Below are positions 9,649-18,284 of a stretch of 64,000 nucleotides of DNA, in pieces. Positions within the stretch are counted from its first letter, which is position 1, and the number at the start of each line of letters is the position of its first letter. The stretch is from the NCBI GenBank assembly GCA_964586675.1, contig CAZPHQ010000004.1:1-64000 (forward strand). The letters are read 5' to 3'. The notes under the pieces are model-generated. The model saw nothing but the letters and a program-made list of their open reading frames with translations. It was not told the origin of the DNA and ran no database searches. This DNA is from JADLGH01 sp964586675. Its GTDB lineage: Bacteria > Desulfobacterota_D > UBA1144 > Nemesobacterales > UBA2774. A program made the position numbers and the translations under genes.

Positions 9649-9990
9649 TTATCCCGGGGGCCACTCCATCTGCCGTCCGCCGAGGATGTGAAGGTGGATG
9701 TGATACACGGCCTGCCCGCCATCCTTGTTCGTGTTTATCACGACGCGATAGCCCGAATCCGAGAAGCCCTGATCCCTGGCTATCTCGGCCGCCTTGACCA
9801 GCAGATGCCCGAGGAGCGGCGCGTCCTCTTCAGTTGCTTCCGCGAGTGATTTTATCTCCTTCTTCGGGACGAGAAGTATGTGCTGCGGGGCCTTCGGGTC
9901 GATGTCGCGAAAGGAGATGCAGAGCTCGTCCTCGTAGACTATGACTGCCGGGATTTCCCTATTTATTATCTTCGTAAAAATCGAGCTCAT
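9649..9990 (-). CDS. HIT family nucleotide-binding protein (HinT-like)
   Basis: 113 residues. Histidine-triad hydrolase fold; the active-site motif HIHLHILGG (H-x-H-x-H) is near the C-terminus, followed by a short tail. The N-terminal FTKIINREIPAVIVYED is the usual HinT start. Members hydrolyse purine nucleoside phosphoramidates or aminoacyl-adenylates. It lies 65 nt downstream of the cysteine hydrolase on the same strand, likely one transcript, and is convergent with ileS. Whether the product acts on aminoacyl-AMP from IleS cannot be judged. Confidence 0.92.
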   Translation of the reverse strand: MSSIFTKIINREIPAVIVYEDELCISFRDIDPKAPQHILLVPKKEIKSLAEATEEDAPLLGHLLVKAAEIARDQGFSDSGYRVVINTNKDGGQAVYHIHLHILGGRQMEWPPG

Positions 9991-10055
9991 CTTGCACTCC
10001 TGAACAGTTTCTTGTCTCGCAGGTATCCAAGCATAACACGGCGGAAAGACACGGG

Positions 10056-11120
10056 CTATAAGTTTATGCCGGGCCAGCCCTCTATCGGATCAGTCGAACG
10101 GACGACGTGCATTCCCGCGGCCTCGAATTCGCCGAATGCCGCATCGGCCTCGTCGGTATAGTCGATCACGTTCGGAACGACGACGGGCGACGTGCAGTCT
10201 TCGAGGAGATATATCTTCCTGACGAGCGTGGCGTCTCCCTCGCGCGCCTTCTTGAGAAGATCGGCGATGGTCCACGCGACGCAGTGGCTTTTCGCCTGCC
10301 CGGCGATTACGACGGCGTCGAAGTCCGCAAGCTTCCCGTAAATCGCCTCCGACGCCATTGGTTTCTGAAATAGCGACTCTGTTCTCTGTTTCAGCGGCTT
10401 CCCGTCGGGCCCCGTCGATACTTCCGGCGCGAGGACGGAGTAGTGCTCCGTCAGCGGATGGTCGCCCTTGACGTGTATGTCGGGCTGGCTGTGCCGTGCT
10501 ATCGAGTGAAAGAAAACGGCCTCCTCGACGCACGAGGCGAGGGCGTGCCCGATGCCGCCCAGCATTGCGTGGTAGGGCCACACGGTTAGCTCGTACTTCC
10601 CGGATTTCCGGAGCTCCTTCACGTAATGAAGGAGATGTTTTTCGATGTAGTCGTCGGCGTATGCAAGGTTACTGCTCAGCATCGTGTTGAATTTCCATTT
10701 ACCGCTTTCTATGTCTTCGACCGATATGTTCGTGTAGGGGGCCGGGTGCTCGCCTGTGGCGTTAACGAAAAATATCCCGTGGAATATCTGCATCGCCTGG
10801 TGGGTGTCCATCGTCGGCGCGATCTCGGTTATTGCCCCGAGGTTCCTGTATATGAACTCGCAGAGCCTCCGGTTGTCGTCCACTGCCCCCGTGCCCGAGC
10901 GGCCTCTGACGAAAAGCTCGAACCCGGGAATGCAGAACGTATTCTGCGCGTCCACTATCACGAGCGAGACCCGGGGCGCGTCACCCGAGGCGGGGGCGAG
11001 GCCGTGCACGTCGGCCCATTCCCGTGCCGACCGGGCAAGCGCTTCGTACTCGACCCGCCAGACCTCTCCCGCCTTTTCGGGTTTGTAATGTGAGGGCAGG
11101 GGCAGTTTCAGTTTGTTCAT
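10056..11120 (-). CDS. Isochorismatase-fold cysteine hydrolase, long form
   Basis: 354 residues. The core matches the nicotinamidase/isochorismatase superfamily. VSLVIVDAQNTFC carries the catalytic Asp near residue 53, and GQAKSHCVAWTI carries the catalytic Cys near the C-terminus. At 354 residues it is much longer than the usual 180-220. An insertion between the two motifs contains EHPAPYTNIS and a glycine/histidine-rich stretch. The reaction may be hydrolysis of a C-N or C-C bond in a small amide; the substrate is unknown. GGAG lies just upstream of the ATG. It is divergent from lutA and followed by the HIT gene. Confidence 0.82.
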   Translation of the reverse strand: MNKLKLPLPSHYKPEKAGEVWRVEYEALARSAREWADVHGLAPASGDAPRVSLVIVDAQNTFCIPGFELFVRGRSGTGAVDDNRRLCEFIYRNLGAITEIAPTMDTHQAMQIFHGIFFVNATGEHPAPYTNISVEDIESGKWKFNTMLSSNLAYADDYIEKHLLHYVKELRKSGKYELTVWPYHAMLGGIGHALASCVEEAVFFHSIARHSQPDIHVKGDHPLTEHYSVLAPEVSTGPDGKPLKQRTESLFQKPMASEAIYGKLADFDAVVIAGQAKSHCVAWTIADLLKKAREGDATLVRKIYLLEDCTSPVVVPNVIDYTDEADAAFGEFEAAGMHVVRSTDPIEGWPGINL

Positions 11121-11262
11121 GAAGAGCTCCGTTAATGCTATCTCCCCGCTTCCGCGTGTATAAATCTAACAGAAGGGGCCGCGTTCTCCCAATCCACGGT
11201 TTGAAAAAAATATGCCTATAGACGATAATGAAATAGTCCGCTGTCCTGCGGTCGAGATTGAG

Positions 11263-12015
11263 ATGAGAGCTAATCTTTTCATTACCTGCCTCGTGGATAC
11301 GTTCTTCCCGCAGGTGGGCGAAAGCATGGTGAAGGTCCTCGAAAGGCTCGGCGTAGACGTCCACTTTCCCGGAGAGCAGACGTGCTGCGGCCAGCCCGCT
11401 TTTAACAGCGGATACAGGAACGACGCGCGCGCAGTCGCCGAGAGGTTCGTCTCGGTCTTCGGGGATGCCCTTTCGAAGGGCGGGGAAGAGGAATCGTACG
11501 TGGTTTGCCCCTCCGGATCGTGCACTACCATGGTTAAAGTATTTTATAAGGAATTATTCCATAACGAGTCTTTGATGCTTGATAAATTAGACTATATCGT
11601 CGGCAGGACGTACGAATTCTCGGAATTCCTTGTAAAGGTCCTCGGGAGAACGGACGTCGGAGCGAGATACGACGGCGTAGTCACGTATCACGACTCCTGC
11701 CACCTCCTCCGTGAGCTCGGAGTAAAGGACGCGCCGAGGGAGCTTATCGCATCCGTTGAGGGGCTCGAGTTCAGGGAGATGGCGCTCCACGACTCCTGCT
11801 GCGGCTTCGGCGGAACATTCTCGATAAAATTCCCGAAGGTGTCAGTCTCCATGCTCGACGAGAAGATAGAATCGATAACCGGGACAGGGGCAGATACGGT
11901 CGTCTCGTCAGACATGGGATGCCTCATGAATATAGGCGGCGCGATAAGCAGGCGAAAGCTCCCAGTGAAGGTGATGCACTTGGCGGAGCTACTGGCAAGT
12001 ACCGGTAAAGGGTAG
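11263..12015 (+). CDS. lutA: L-lactate utilization protein LutA, (Fe-S)-binding oxidoreductase subunit
   Basis: 250 residues from ATG 11263. The open frame begins at 11212, but LutA homology starts at ANLFITCLVDTF and the upstream ATG has no Shine-Dalgarno. Two cysteine-rich CCG domains are visible: EQTCCGQPAFNSG in the first half and DSCCGFGGTFSIKFP in the second. With LutB and LutC it oxidises L-lactate to pyruvate in the cytoplasm, probably via Fe-S electron transfer. It is first gene of the lutABC operon and divergent from the cysteine hydrolase. Pyruvate made here could feed the PDH encoded at the window start. Confidence 0.92.
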   Translation: MRANLFITCLVDTFFPQVGESMVKVLERLGVDVHFPGEQTCCGQPAFNSGYRNDARAVAERFVSVFGDALSKGGEEESYVVCPSGSCTTMVKVFYKELFHNESLMLDKLDYIVGRTYEFSEFLVKVLGRTDVGARYDGVVTYHDSCHLLRELGVKDAPRELIASVEGLEFREMALHDSCCGFGGTFSIKFPKVSVSMLDEKIESITGTGADTVVSSDMGCLMNIGGAISRRKLPVKVMHLAELLASTGKG

Positions 12016-12039
12016 GGACCGAAAATCAGCCACGAGAGA

Positions 12040-13464
12040 GTGAATTTCGAAAGGGACTCCGCGCGCGCCGTCGAAGACAAGAATCTTCAGCGGGCGCTCG
12101 TAAACGTTACAGACCGCTTCAGGGCCGCGAGGAAGCGAGCGAGCGACGAAACGCCCGGGTGGGACGCCCTCAGGGACCGCGCCCGTGAGATCAAGAAGCA
12201 TACGATTGCGCATTTGGGCGATTACCTCCTCCAGCTCGAAGAGAACGTCGGGAAGGCGGGCGGACACGTCCACTGGGCGAGAGATGGCGAAGAAGCGCGA
12301 AATATCATAATCGACATCGCGCGCAGGAACGGTGTGAAATCCGTCGTCAAGAGCAAGTCCATGGCGACGGAGGAGATAGAGCTCAACGCCGGCCTCGAGG
12401 CCGCCGGGATAAGGGCAGTTGAAACTGACCTTGGAGAGTACATCATACAGCTCGCCGGCGAGCACCCGTCGCACATAATCGCCCCCGCCATACACAAGAC
12501 CCGTCACGACATATCGGAGCTCTTCGCGGAGAAGCTCGGTGTGCCGTACCTTAGCGAACCGCAGGAGTTGACGAAGGTGGCGCGTGAAAGGCTCAGGGAC
12601 GAATTCCTCGGCGCGGGGATGGGCGTTTCGGGAGCGAACTTCGGCGTCGCCGAGACGGGCACAATCGTCATCGTCGAGAACGAGGGCAACGCGCGCCTGA
12701 CGACAACTGTGCCCCGCATACACGTCGCCCTCATGGGCATCGAGAAGATGCTTCCGCGATTCGGGGACCTTTCGCTGTTCCTTCCCCTGCTTGTGAGAAG
12801 CGCGACGGGGCAGAAGACGTCGACATACATATCGCTCATCACCGGCCCACGGCGGGCCGGGGACAAAGACGGCCCCGAGGAATTTCACCTTGTTCTTCTC
12901 GACAACGGGAGGTCCGGTATACTAGCCAACCCCGAAACGAGAGAATCGCTATACTGCATAAGGTGCGGGGCATGCCTCAACAACTGCCCCGTCTACAGAA
13001 AGGTGGGCGGGCACTCCTACGGATGGGTGTATTCCGGCCCGATAGGCGCGATTATAAATCCCCAGCTCATGGGCATAGACGAGGCCCCGGAGCTTCCGTT
13101 CGCGTCTTCCCTCTGCGGGGCGTGCAGGGACGTCTGCCCTGTGAAGATCGACTTTCCGAAAGTCCTGCTGGAGCTGAGGAGCGAGGTGGTAACCCGGAAA
13201 GAAAAGACCGGCGGGGCGAGCGCCCTGCTCGAAGCCCTGTCGTTTAGATTCTGGCGCGCGGTCGTCATGCGCAGAAAAATATACGAGCTCGCGCTCAGGC
13301 TTTCTTACCATGTGCAGCGGCCGTGGAAGGCGAGGGGAGGGGTGTTGAGATCCCTCCCGTATCCCTTTTCGAGGTGGACCGACGAGAGGGATTTTCCGGC
13401 TGTTAGCGAAACGCCCTTCAGGGAAAGGTGGAAGAAAATGAGCCGGAAAGGAGACACGCTGTGA
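12040..13464 (+). CDS. lutB: Lactate utilization protein LutB, LUD domain with 4Fe-4S clusters
   Basis: 474 residues from a GTG start at 12040. An N-terminal LUD domain (about 60-290) is followed by a ferredoxin-like 2x[4Fe-4S] module. Its first motif is CIRCGACLNNCPVY and its second CGACRDVCPVKIDFP. The C-terminal ~100 residues are basic and end in ARRKxS-type sequence that is not diagnostic. It transfers electrons in L-lactate oxidation with LutA and LutC. It starts 24 nt after lutA and its TGA overlaps the lutC GTG, so the three are translationally coupled. Confidence 0.93.
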   Translation: MNFERDSARAVEDKNLQRALVNVTDRFRAARKRASDETPGWDALRDRAREIKKHTIAHLGDYLLQLEENVGKAGGHVHWARDGEEARNIIIDIARRNGVKSVVKSKSMATEEIELNAGLEAAGIRAVETDLGEYIIQLAGEHPSHIIAPAIHKTRHDISELFAEKLGVPYLSEPQELTKVARERLRDEFLGAGMGVSGANFGVAETGTIVIVENEGNARLTTTVPRIHVALMGIEKMLPRFGDLSLFLPLLVRSATGQKTSTYISLITGPRRAGDKDGPEEFHLVLLDNGRSGILANPETRESLYCIRCGACLNNCPVYRKVGGHSYGWVYSGPIGAIINPQLMGIDEAPELPFASSLCGACRDVCPVKIDFPKVLLELRSEVVTRKEKTGGASALLEALSFRFWRAVVMRRKIYELALRLSYHVQRPWKARGGVLRSLPYPFSRWTDERDFPAVSETPFRERWKKMSRKGDTL

Positions 13465-14150
13465 CGACGGGCTCCCGCGAAGAGATACTCCACAGGATTA
13501 GAAAGGGCCTCGGGCGAGGGGAGGGCGCCGGGCACGCGGATTCGGAAGCCCCGCTGCCTCGGAATTCCGGGCCGTCTTCGGGTGCCCGCGAGCAGCTATC
13601 CAAAGACGACCTCGCCGATGTATTCGCGCAATCGCTCACGGGAGTCAACACGTCCGTCTATAGAGAGAACGGGACGGACGGTATACGTGAATTCATAGCA
13701 GGCTTTGTCAGCGAAAGGGGCCTGGAATCGTTTTCGATATGGGAGACGGAGTTTTTAAACTCGCTCGGCATAAAAGAATCCCTCGAAGGCAGTGGGCTCG
13801 CCATTAAATCCGCCGAGAACAAGGCCGAGATCGCGCTTTCGAGCGTGGGAATCACGGAGGCGGACTACGCCATAGCCGACACTGGCACGCTCGTTCTGCT
13901 CTCGGGCCCCGAGAGGCCGAGGGGCGTATCGCTGATACCGCCCGTACACCTTGCAATAGTCAAAAAAGAAAATATAGTGAGTAATATAGAAGAGTTATTT
14001 GGCATAGTTAATAAATTTTATGAAGACCATAAAACCACCCCGGCCTCCGCTACATTTATCACAGGCCCCAGCAGAACGGCCGACATAGAGCTCAACCTGA
14101 CCCTCGGGGTTCATGGCCCGAAAGAGCTCCACGTCCTTATAGTATGCTGA
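13461..14150 (+). CDS. lutC: Lactate utilization protein LutC, LUD domain
   Basis: 229 residues from GTG 13461, which overlaps the lutB stop (GTGA) and follows AAGGAG by 9 nt. The frame is open from 13428, but that part lies inside lutB. LutC family landmarks are ADYAIADTGTLVLLSGP, SLIPPVHLAIV and TFITGPSRTADIE near the C-terminus. It is the third subunit of the lactate-oxidising complex. A local A+T-rich patch at about 13970-14035 lies within the conserved part; I see no frameshift. Confidence 0.92.
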   Translation: MTTGSREEILHRIRKGLGRGEGAGHADSEAPLPRNSGPSSGAREQLSKDDLADVFAQSLTGVNTSVYRENGTDGIREFIAGFVSERGLESFSIWETEFLNSLGIKESLEGSGLAIKSAENKAEIALSSVGITEADYAIADTGTLVLLSGPERPRGVSLIPPVHLAIVKKENIVSNIEELFGIVNKFYEDHKTTPASATFITGPSRTADIELNLTLGVHGPKELHVLIVC

Positions 14151-14165
14151 TTTGAATGTGTCCGA

Positions 14166-14675
14166 CTAATTCCCACCCGGAAAGTCGATGTAAGGTCCTT
14201 CCGGTGCCTCGCCAGGCGGAAGGTATTCGGGCATCGGCTCACCTGAAGACCCGAGCGCCTTCACGAAATAGTGCATGTCGGCCAGGTCAGATTCCTTCAT
14301 ATCGTGGAGTATCCACCACGGCATCGGCGGCATCCACTTGGTGTTTTTCGCAAGGTGAATCCACTCCTCCTCCGTCATCGAGCTCATGAGCAGCCTGAGA
14401 TTTGATGCGTAAGTGGTGCCCCACGGACCGTGCCAGCCGAGAGGGCTGCCGGTGAGCCATTTTTCGATCGGGATATTCCCTCCCGCTTCAGGATATCCTG
14501 CCGTATGGCAGTCGTTGCATCCGGCCATCCTCGTCATGTACTCCCCGTTGGCGAACCTTTCCTGCTCCGTTCTTTTCACGGGCGCGGTGGTTTTTTCAGG
14601 CGTGCATGAAACAAAAAAGGCCGCTCCCGAAAGGGCCGCGGCCACGATTAACAGACTCGATATGATAAATCTCAC
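14166..14675 (-). CDS. Monohaem c-type cytochrome lipoprotein
   Basis: 169 residues. The N-terminal hydrophobic segment (1-22) ends at a probable lipidation Cys24 (FFVSC; the lipobox is weak). One haem-attachment motif, CNDCH, spans 53-57. A Met-rich stretch, KWMPPMPWW, could supply the distal ligand. The rest is unrecognised, with a Trp-rich pattern, and a C-terminal Pro/Gly tail. It is probably periplasmic and carries electrons; its position convergent with lutC suggests but does not prove a link to lactate oxidation. The opposite strand means it is a separate transcript. Confidence 0.8.
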   Translation of the reverse strand: MRFIISSLLIVAAALSGAAFFVSCTPEKTTAPVKRTEQERFANGEYMTRMAGCNDCHTAGYPEAGGNIPIEKWLTGSPLGWHGPWGTTYASNLRLLMSSMTEEEWIHLAKNTKWMPPMPWWILHDMKESDLADMHYFVKALGSSGEPMPEYLPPGEAPEGPYIDFPGGN

Positions 14676-14877
14676 CTCGACCTCCCTACATTAGTTTATG
14701 TGTTTTCCGCGTGCGCTCATAAACCTGGAGACCGCGACAATTCACCCTCGAATCGCTCGTCTCGCGCGGGATGACATAACATATAAGAAAGGACAGATAA
14801 AGGCAATAGGGCAGAATCCGGCTCGTCCGAATCTTTGTCAGCCGTCTATCGAAGACACAGTGAGAAAAGTCGGAGGG

Positions 14878-15588
14878 CTACTTCATTATCCAGTCCCGGG
14901 CGTTGAATTCTTTCCCGCTGACGTCCGCTGATTCGTCGGAGGCTAGGTAGACGAACACGTGAGAAATATCTTCCGGGGCAGGGAGGGTTTCGGGGTCTTC
15001 GTCGGGATACGCGTCGGCCCTCATGTCGGTCCGCGTGCCCCCGGGATTGATGGAATTGACTCGTATATGCATATCCGAGAGCTCGTCCGCGAGGACCTGC
15101 GTCAGCCCTTCGAGCCCGAACTTCGAGGCAGCGTAGGCGCCCCAATCGCGCTTTCCCTTCCTGCCGACGCTCGAGCTGACATTTATTATCGACGCGCCCG
15201 GCGAGAGGAACGGGAGGATAGCTTTCGTAACATAAAACTGCGCGTTCAGGTTTATCTGAATGACTTCGTCCCAAACGTCTTCCGGGTATTCGGCTATCGG
15301 GGCCCTCACGCCGAGGATGCTGGCGTTATTGACGAGGACGTCGAGGGATTTCCACCTTTCGGCAACTGCGGCGGCAAGAAGCGTGGCTTCACCTTTATTC
15401 GCTATATCCGCCACGACATAGTCTATATCGCCCGAGCCGGAAAGCTCGTTGCAGGCAGATTTCAGATTGATCTCGTTACGGCCGCAGATGAGAACGGACG
15501 CGCCTTCCCTGAGGTAGGCTTCGGCCACGCCCCTTCCTATCCCCTTGGCTCCGCCAGTTATCAGCGCCTTTTTGCCTTTGAGCTTCAT
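14878..15588 (-). CDS. SDR family oxidoreductase
   Basis: 236 residues from ATG 15588; an in-frame TTG at 15597 is also open but would lie against AGGTAG. TGGAKGIGRGVA is the cofactor loop, DVLVNNASILG the NNAG position, and SSSVGRKG plus YAASKFGL the catalytic Ser and Tyr/Lys. C-terminal VNSINPGGTRTDM is usual for classical SDRs. The substrate is unknown. It is 83 nt downstream of the terC gene on the same strand and may be co-transcribed with it. This is one of three SDRs in the window. Confidence 0.86.
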   Translation of the reverse strand: MKLKGKKALITGGAKGIGRGVAEAYLREGASVLICGRNEINLKSACNELSGSGDIDYVVADIANKGEATLLAAAVAERWKSLDVLVNNASILGVRAPIAEYPEDVWDEVIQINLNAQFYVTKAILPFLSPGASIINVSSSVGRKGKRDWGAYAASKFGLEGLTQVLADELSDMHIRVNSINPGGTRTDMRADAYPDEDPETLPAPEDISHVFVYLASDESADVSGKEFNARDWIMK

Positions 15589-15671
15589 GGTACTCAATTC
15601 TACCTGCTAAGCGGCCGTGTCCGAACCGTTTCTTTTCGTCGAGAATATCACGGCTCGCCCTGGCCGGAATA

Positions 15672-16655
15672 TTATGTGCCGGCCTCTGTGGGCTTCGTTT
15701 TAAAGAGCGACACCACCACCCCGCCCGCAAGCAGGAGAAGGGTTACGGAGAGGGATATGAGCGGATCAATCTTGCCGAAGAAGTGATTCCAGAATATCTT
15801 GCCGCCGATGAATATAAGAACGGCGGAAAGGGCGTACTTGAGATAAACGAACCTCGTCACCATGCCCGCCAGGGCGAAATAAAGGGCCCTCAGGCCGAGT
15901 ATGGCGAATATATTGCTGGTATATACGATATATGTATCGGTGGTGATGGCGAATATTGCCGGGATCGAATCGACGGCGAATACGATGTCCGCCCCCTCGA
16001 CCATTATCAGGGCTAGAAAGAGCGGCGTTGCGAGCTTTATCATTTTTCCCGAGGCCGGGTCAGGCTGGTTGACGAAGAACTTCTCGCCGTGGAGCCTGTC
16101 TGTCACCGGAATGTGGTTCCTGAGGAACTTCAGGAACACGTTGTCCGTCATGTCCGGATCGTGGTCCGCCGAAAAAAGCATCTTGATCCCCGTGAGGACG
16201 AGAAAGCCGCCGAATATGTAGAGTATCCATTCGAACCTTTCGACGAGGGTCGCGCCGACTCCTATCATTATCGCGCGGAGGATTATAACCCCCAGAATGC
16301 CCCAGAAGAGAACCCTGTGCTGGTAAAGCCGGGGAATGCCGAAATACGAGAATATAAGCGAGATGACGAAAATGTTGTCCATCGACAGGCTCTTTTCCAC
16401 GAAATAGCCCGTGAGATAATTTATTCCGGACACCTGGCCCATCGACCACCATATCCATACGCCGAAAAGAAGGGCGATCACTATATACCCCGCACTCAGT
16501 AGAAGGCTCTCCTTTATCGAAATCTCCCGCTTCTCCTTGTGAAGAACGCCGAGGTCGAGCGCCAGCAGCGTGAGCACGAGCGCCAGGAAAATGACCCACA
16601 TCCAGAGGTCTTTTCCCATCAAGTCGACTGTAAAAGCTCCCGTTAATAATTCCAT
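15672..16655 (-). CDS. TerC family integral membrane protein (Alx-like)
   Basis: 327 residues with about eight transmembrane segments. TerC signatures: LTLLALDLGVLH in the first helices, KSLSMDNIFVI, and EGADIVFAVDSIPA with acidic residues within membrane segments. Members (Alx, TerC, YceF/YkoY) are linked to manganese export or metal loading of exoenzymes; in some lineages they sit behind an Mn2+-sensing yybP-ykoY riboswitch. Here a promoter is seen about 155 nt upstream (16806-16834) and the leader holds two strong hairpins (see separate entry), but the yybP-ykoY core sequence is not seen. Confidence 0.9.
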   Translation of the reverse strand: MELLTGAFTVDLMGKDLWMWVIFLALVLTLLALDLGVLHKEKREISIKESLLLSAGYIVIALLFGVWIWWSMGQVSGINYLTGYFVEKSLSMDNIFVISLIFSYFGIPRLYQHRVLFWGILGVIILRAIMIGVGATLVERFEWILYIFGGFLVLTGIKMLFSADHDPDMTDNVFLKFLRNHIPVTDRLHGEKFFVNQPDPASGKMIKLATPLFLALIMVEGADIVFAVDSIPAIFAITTDTYIVYTSNIFAILGLRALYFALAGMVTRFVYLKYALSAVLIFIGGKIFWNHFFGKIDPLISLSVTLLLLAGGVVVSLFKTKPTEAGT

Positions 16656-16698
16656 TTCAGTCTATCGTCTCCGTTTATCGGTTATAGTCCGCGCCTGT

Positions 16699-16773
16699 GC
16701 GGGCGGCTGTGAATCCACCCGCTCGAGCTCCCGACTTTTCGTCGTGGGGGGCATACGCTAGCCGCGTCTGCCC
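16699..16773 (-). promoter_or_regulatory. Two strong hairpins in the 5' leader of terC
   Basis: Read on the minus strand. The first hairpin (16749-16773) pairs GGGCA with TGCCC, then a G/A mismatch, then ACGC with GCGT around a 5-nt loop. The second (16699-16722) pairs GCGGGTGG with CCGCCCGC, eight base pairs including one G-U, around an 8-nt loop. They lie between the predicted promoter and the terC start, so they may be a structured regulatory leader; no known riboswitch motif was recognised. The second is not followed by a T tract. Confidence 0.5.
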
Positions 16774-16805
16774 GGGCGAAGGGTGTGCGTCAAAAAACCG
16801 GTTAT

Positions 16806-16834
16806 ATGATACATGTTTCCGTGTGCAATGTAAT
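16806..16834 (-). promoter_or_regulatory. Predicted sigma70-type promoter of terC
   Basis: Minus strand ATTACA (16829-16834), 17 nt, TATCAT (16806-16811). The two hexamers match 4/6 and 5/6 of the sigma70 consensus. This would give a leader of roughly 140-150 nt before the terC ATG at 16655. Confidence 0.45.
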
Positions 16835-16979
16835 TACAAATTTAAGTCGTAATAAAAACCGCCGGTACAGAAATAACGGTAGCTAAAGGCATTCAGCCCC
16901 GGATGATTCATCCGCATTATTCAAGAATATTCACGATAATTCCGGAGACAAGCTGTACGGGGCCGCAGTTTTCGTGTCA

Positions 16980-16988
16980 TGATATAAT
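16980..16988 (+). promoter_or_regulatory. Extended -10 promoter of the yhaO-yhaN-like operon
   Basis: TGATATAAT at 16980-16988 is a perfect extended -10 (TGnTATAAT). No matching -35 was found at 16-19 nt, as expected for the extended -10 class. Initiation near 16995 would leave about 20 nt before the TTG start, containing the GGAG site at 17002-17005. Confidence 0.5.
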
Positions 16989-17015
16989 CTTCTGACAAAC
17001 CGGAGACGACGCTAC

Positions 17016-18281
17016 TTGGCCTCATTCAGCTTCATACACACCGCGGACATTCACCTCGACAGCCCCCTCAGGGGCCTCGACGGCATGGAGGGCCCCTCTG
17101 TCGAGCGCATCCGGACGGCGACACGGAGGGCCTTCGATAACCTCATCACAGAGGCCGTGGAGCGGAAAGTGGATTTCGTCATCATAGCAGGCGACCTCTA
17201 CGACGGCGACTGGCGGGACTACCAGACGGGGCTCTTCTTTGTCGGCCAGATGGGACGGCTTTCAAGGGCAGGTACCCCGGTGTATATACTTTACGGCAAC
17301 CACGATGCGGAAAGCCAGATCACGAAGCGGCTTACTCTGCCCGATAACGTGAGGGTATTTTCAGCGAGAAAGCCTGAGACATTCAGCCTCGAAAACATCA
17401 ACGTTGCCCTTCATGGGCGCGGGTATTCCGACCGCGACATCACGGAGAATCTTGCCGCTTCCTATCCGGCCCCGGTCCGCGGTGCTTTTAACATAGGAGT
17501 TTTGCACACGGGAATGGGCGGCATGGACGGGCATGCCAACTATGCACCATGTGTCCTCGGCGAGCTTCTCGCGAAAGGGTACGACTACTGGGCGCTCGGC
17601 CACGTGCACCAGGGCCGCGTGATCAGCGAGAACCCGCACGTCGTCTTCCCTGGAAATCTTCAGGGGAGGCACATACGCGAAACGGGGCCCAAGGGCGCTT
17701 ATATCATAGCGGTCGATGATAATGAAATATCCTCGTTCGAACCCGTTTACACCGACGTCGTAAGATGGGAGCTTCTCAAGATCGACGCGGGCGGATGCGA
17801 GCGTCTTTCGGACATTTACGAGAGGATGCGGAGCGCGATAGAGGAGGAGGCGGGAAAATCCGATGGCAGGCTCCTGGCCTGCAGGATCGAGCTCTACGGA
17901 CAGAGCGCGATACACGATAATCTGATAATATCGGGCGACAATCTCCTGGCCGAGGCGCACGGAGCGGCTCACGCCCTCGGCGACGGGGCGGCGTGGGTGG
18001 AGCGCGTCGTGGTATCGACGGATCCGGACCGCCGTCATGATACAGACACCGGAGAGATCCTTGGCGATCTTTACGGCATACTGCGCGGCGCGGAGGAGGA
18101 TGCGGACCTTCAAAATCTTCTTAAATCCGATTTAAGCGAAATAATATCGAGGCTGCCGTCCGACATAAGAAGCGATATAGAGGACGCCGTCCTGGGCGCG
18201 GCTGTGCAGTCCGATTACCGGGCGCTGGCGGAGCACACGGGAGAATATTTAAGGGCGCTCCTCAAGACGAGAGAGGGCTGA
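17016..18281 (+). CDS. DNA repair exonuclease, metallophosphoesterase subunit (YhaO/SbcD-like)
   Basis: 421 residues from a TTG start, with GGAG 10 nt upstream. Calcineurin-like phosphoesterase motifs are in order: FIHTADIHLDSP (motif I), IIAGDLYDGDW (II), LYGNHDAES (III), then VLHTG and GHVHQG near 190-200. It resembles YhaO more than SbcD because of the LHGRGYSDRDI stretch after motif III. Probable Mn-dependent nuclease acting with the ATPase encoded 3 nt downstream. It is transcribed from the 16980 promoter. Confidence 0.9.
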   Translation: MASFSFIHTADIHLDSPLRGLDGMEGPSVERIRTATRRAFDNLITEAVERKVDFVIIAGDLYDGDWRDYQTGLFFVGQMGRLSRAGTPVYILYGNHDAESQITKRLTLPDNVRVFSARKPETFSLENINVALHGRGYSDRDITENLAASYPAPVRGAFNIGVLHTGMGGMDGHANYAPCVLGELLAKGYDYWALGHVHQGRVISENPHVVFPGNLQGRHIRETGPKGAYIIAVDDNEISSFEPVYTDVVRWELLKIDAGGCERLSDIYERMRSAIEEEAGKSDGRLLACRIELYGQSAIHDNLIISGDNLLAEAHGAAHALGDGAAWVERVVVSTDPDRRHDTDTGEILGDLYGILRGAEEDADLQNLLKSDLSEIISRLPSDIRSDIEDAVLGAAVQSDYRALAEHTGEYLRALLKTREG

Positions 18282-18284
18282 GCG

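Larger units (their letters stand above)
16656..17015. other. Intergenic region between terC and the yhaO-like gene
   Basis: 360 nt with no credible gene. It holds the terC leader with two hairpins and its promoter (separate entries), then an A+T-rich middle (about 16800-16940). The extended -10 element of the nuclease operon is at 16980-16988. No tRNA or repeat was seen. Confidence 0.6.

Noticed and set aside
14698..14931. 77-codon frame between the cytochrome and SDR genes
   Set aside because: Ends inside the SDR gene on the other strand and has no domain pattern.
16656..16834. yybP-ykoY manganese riboswitch ahead of terC
   Set aside because: The typical GGGGAGUAGC core was not found, so I list only a structured leader of unknown type.
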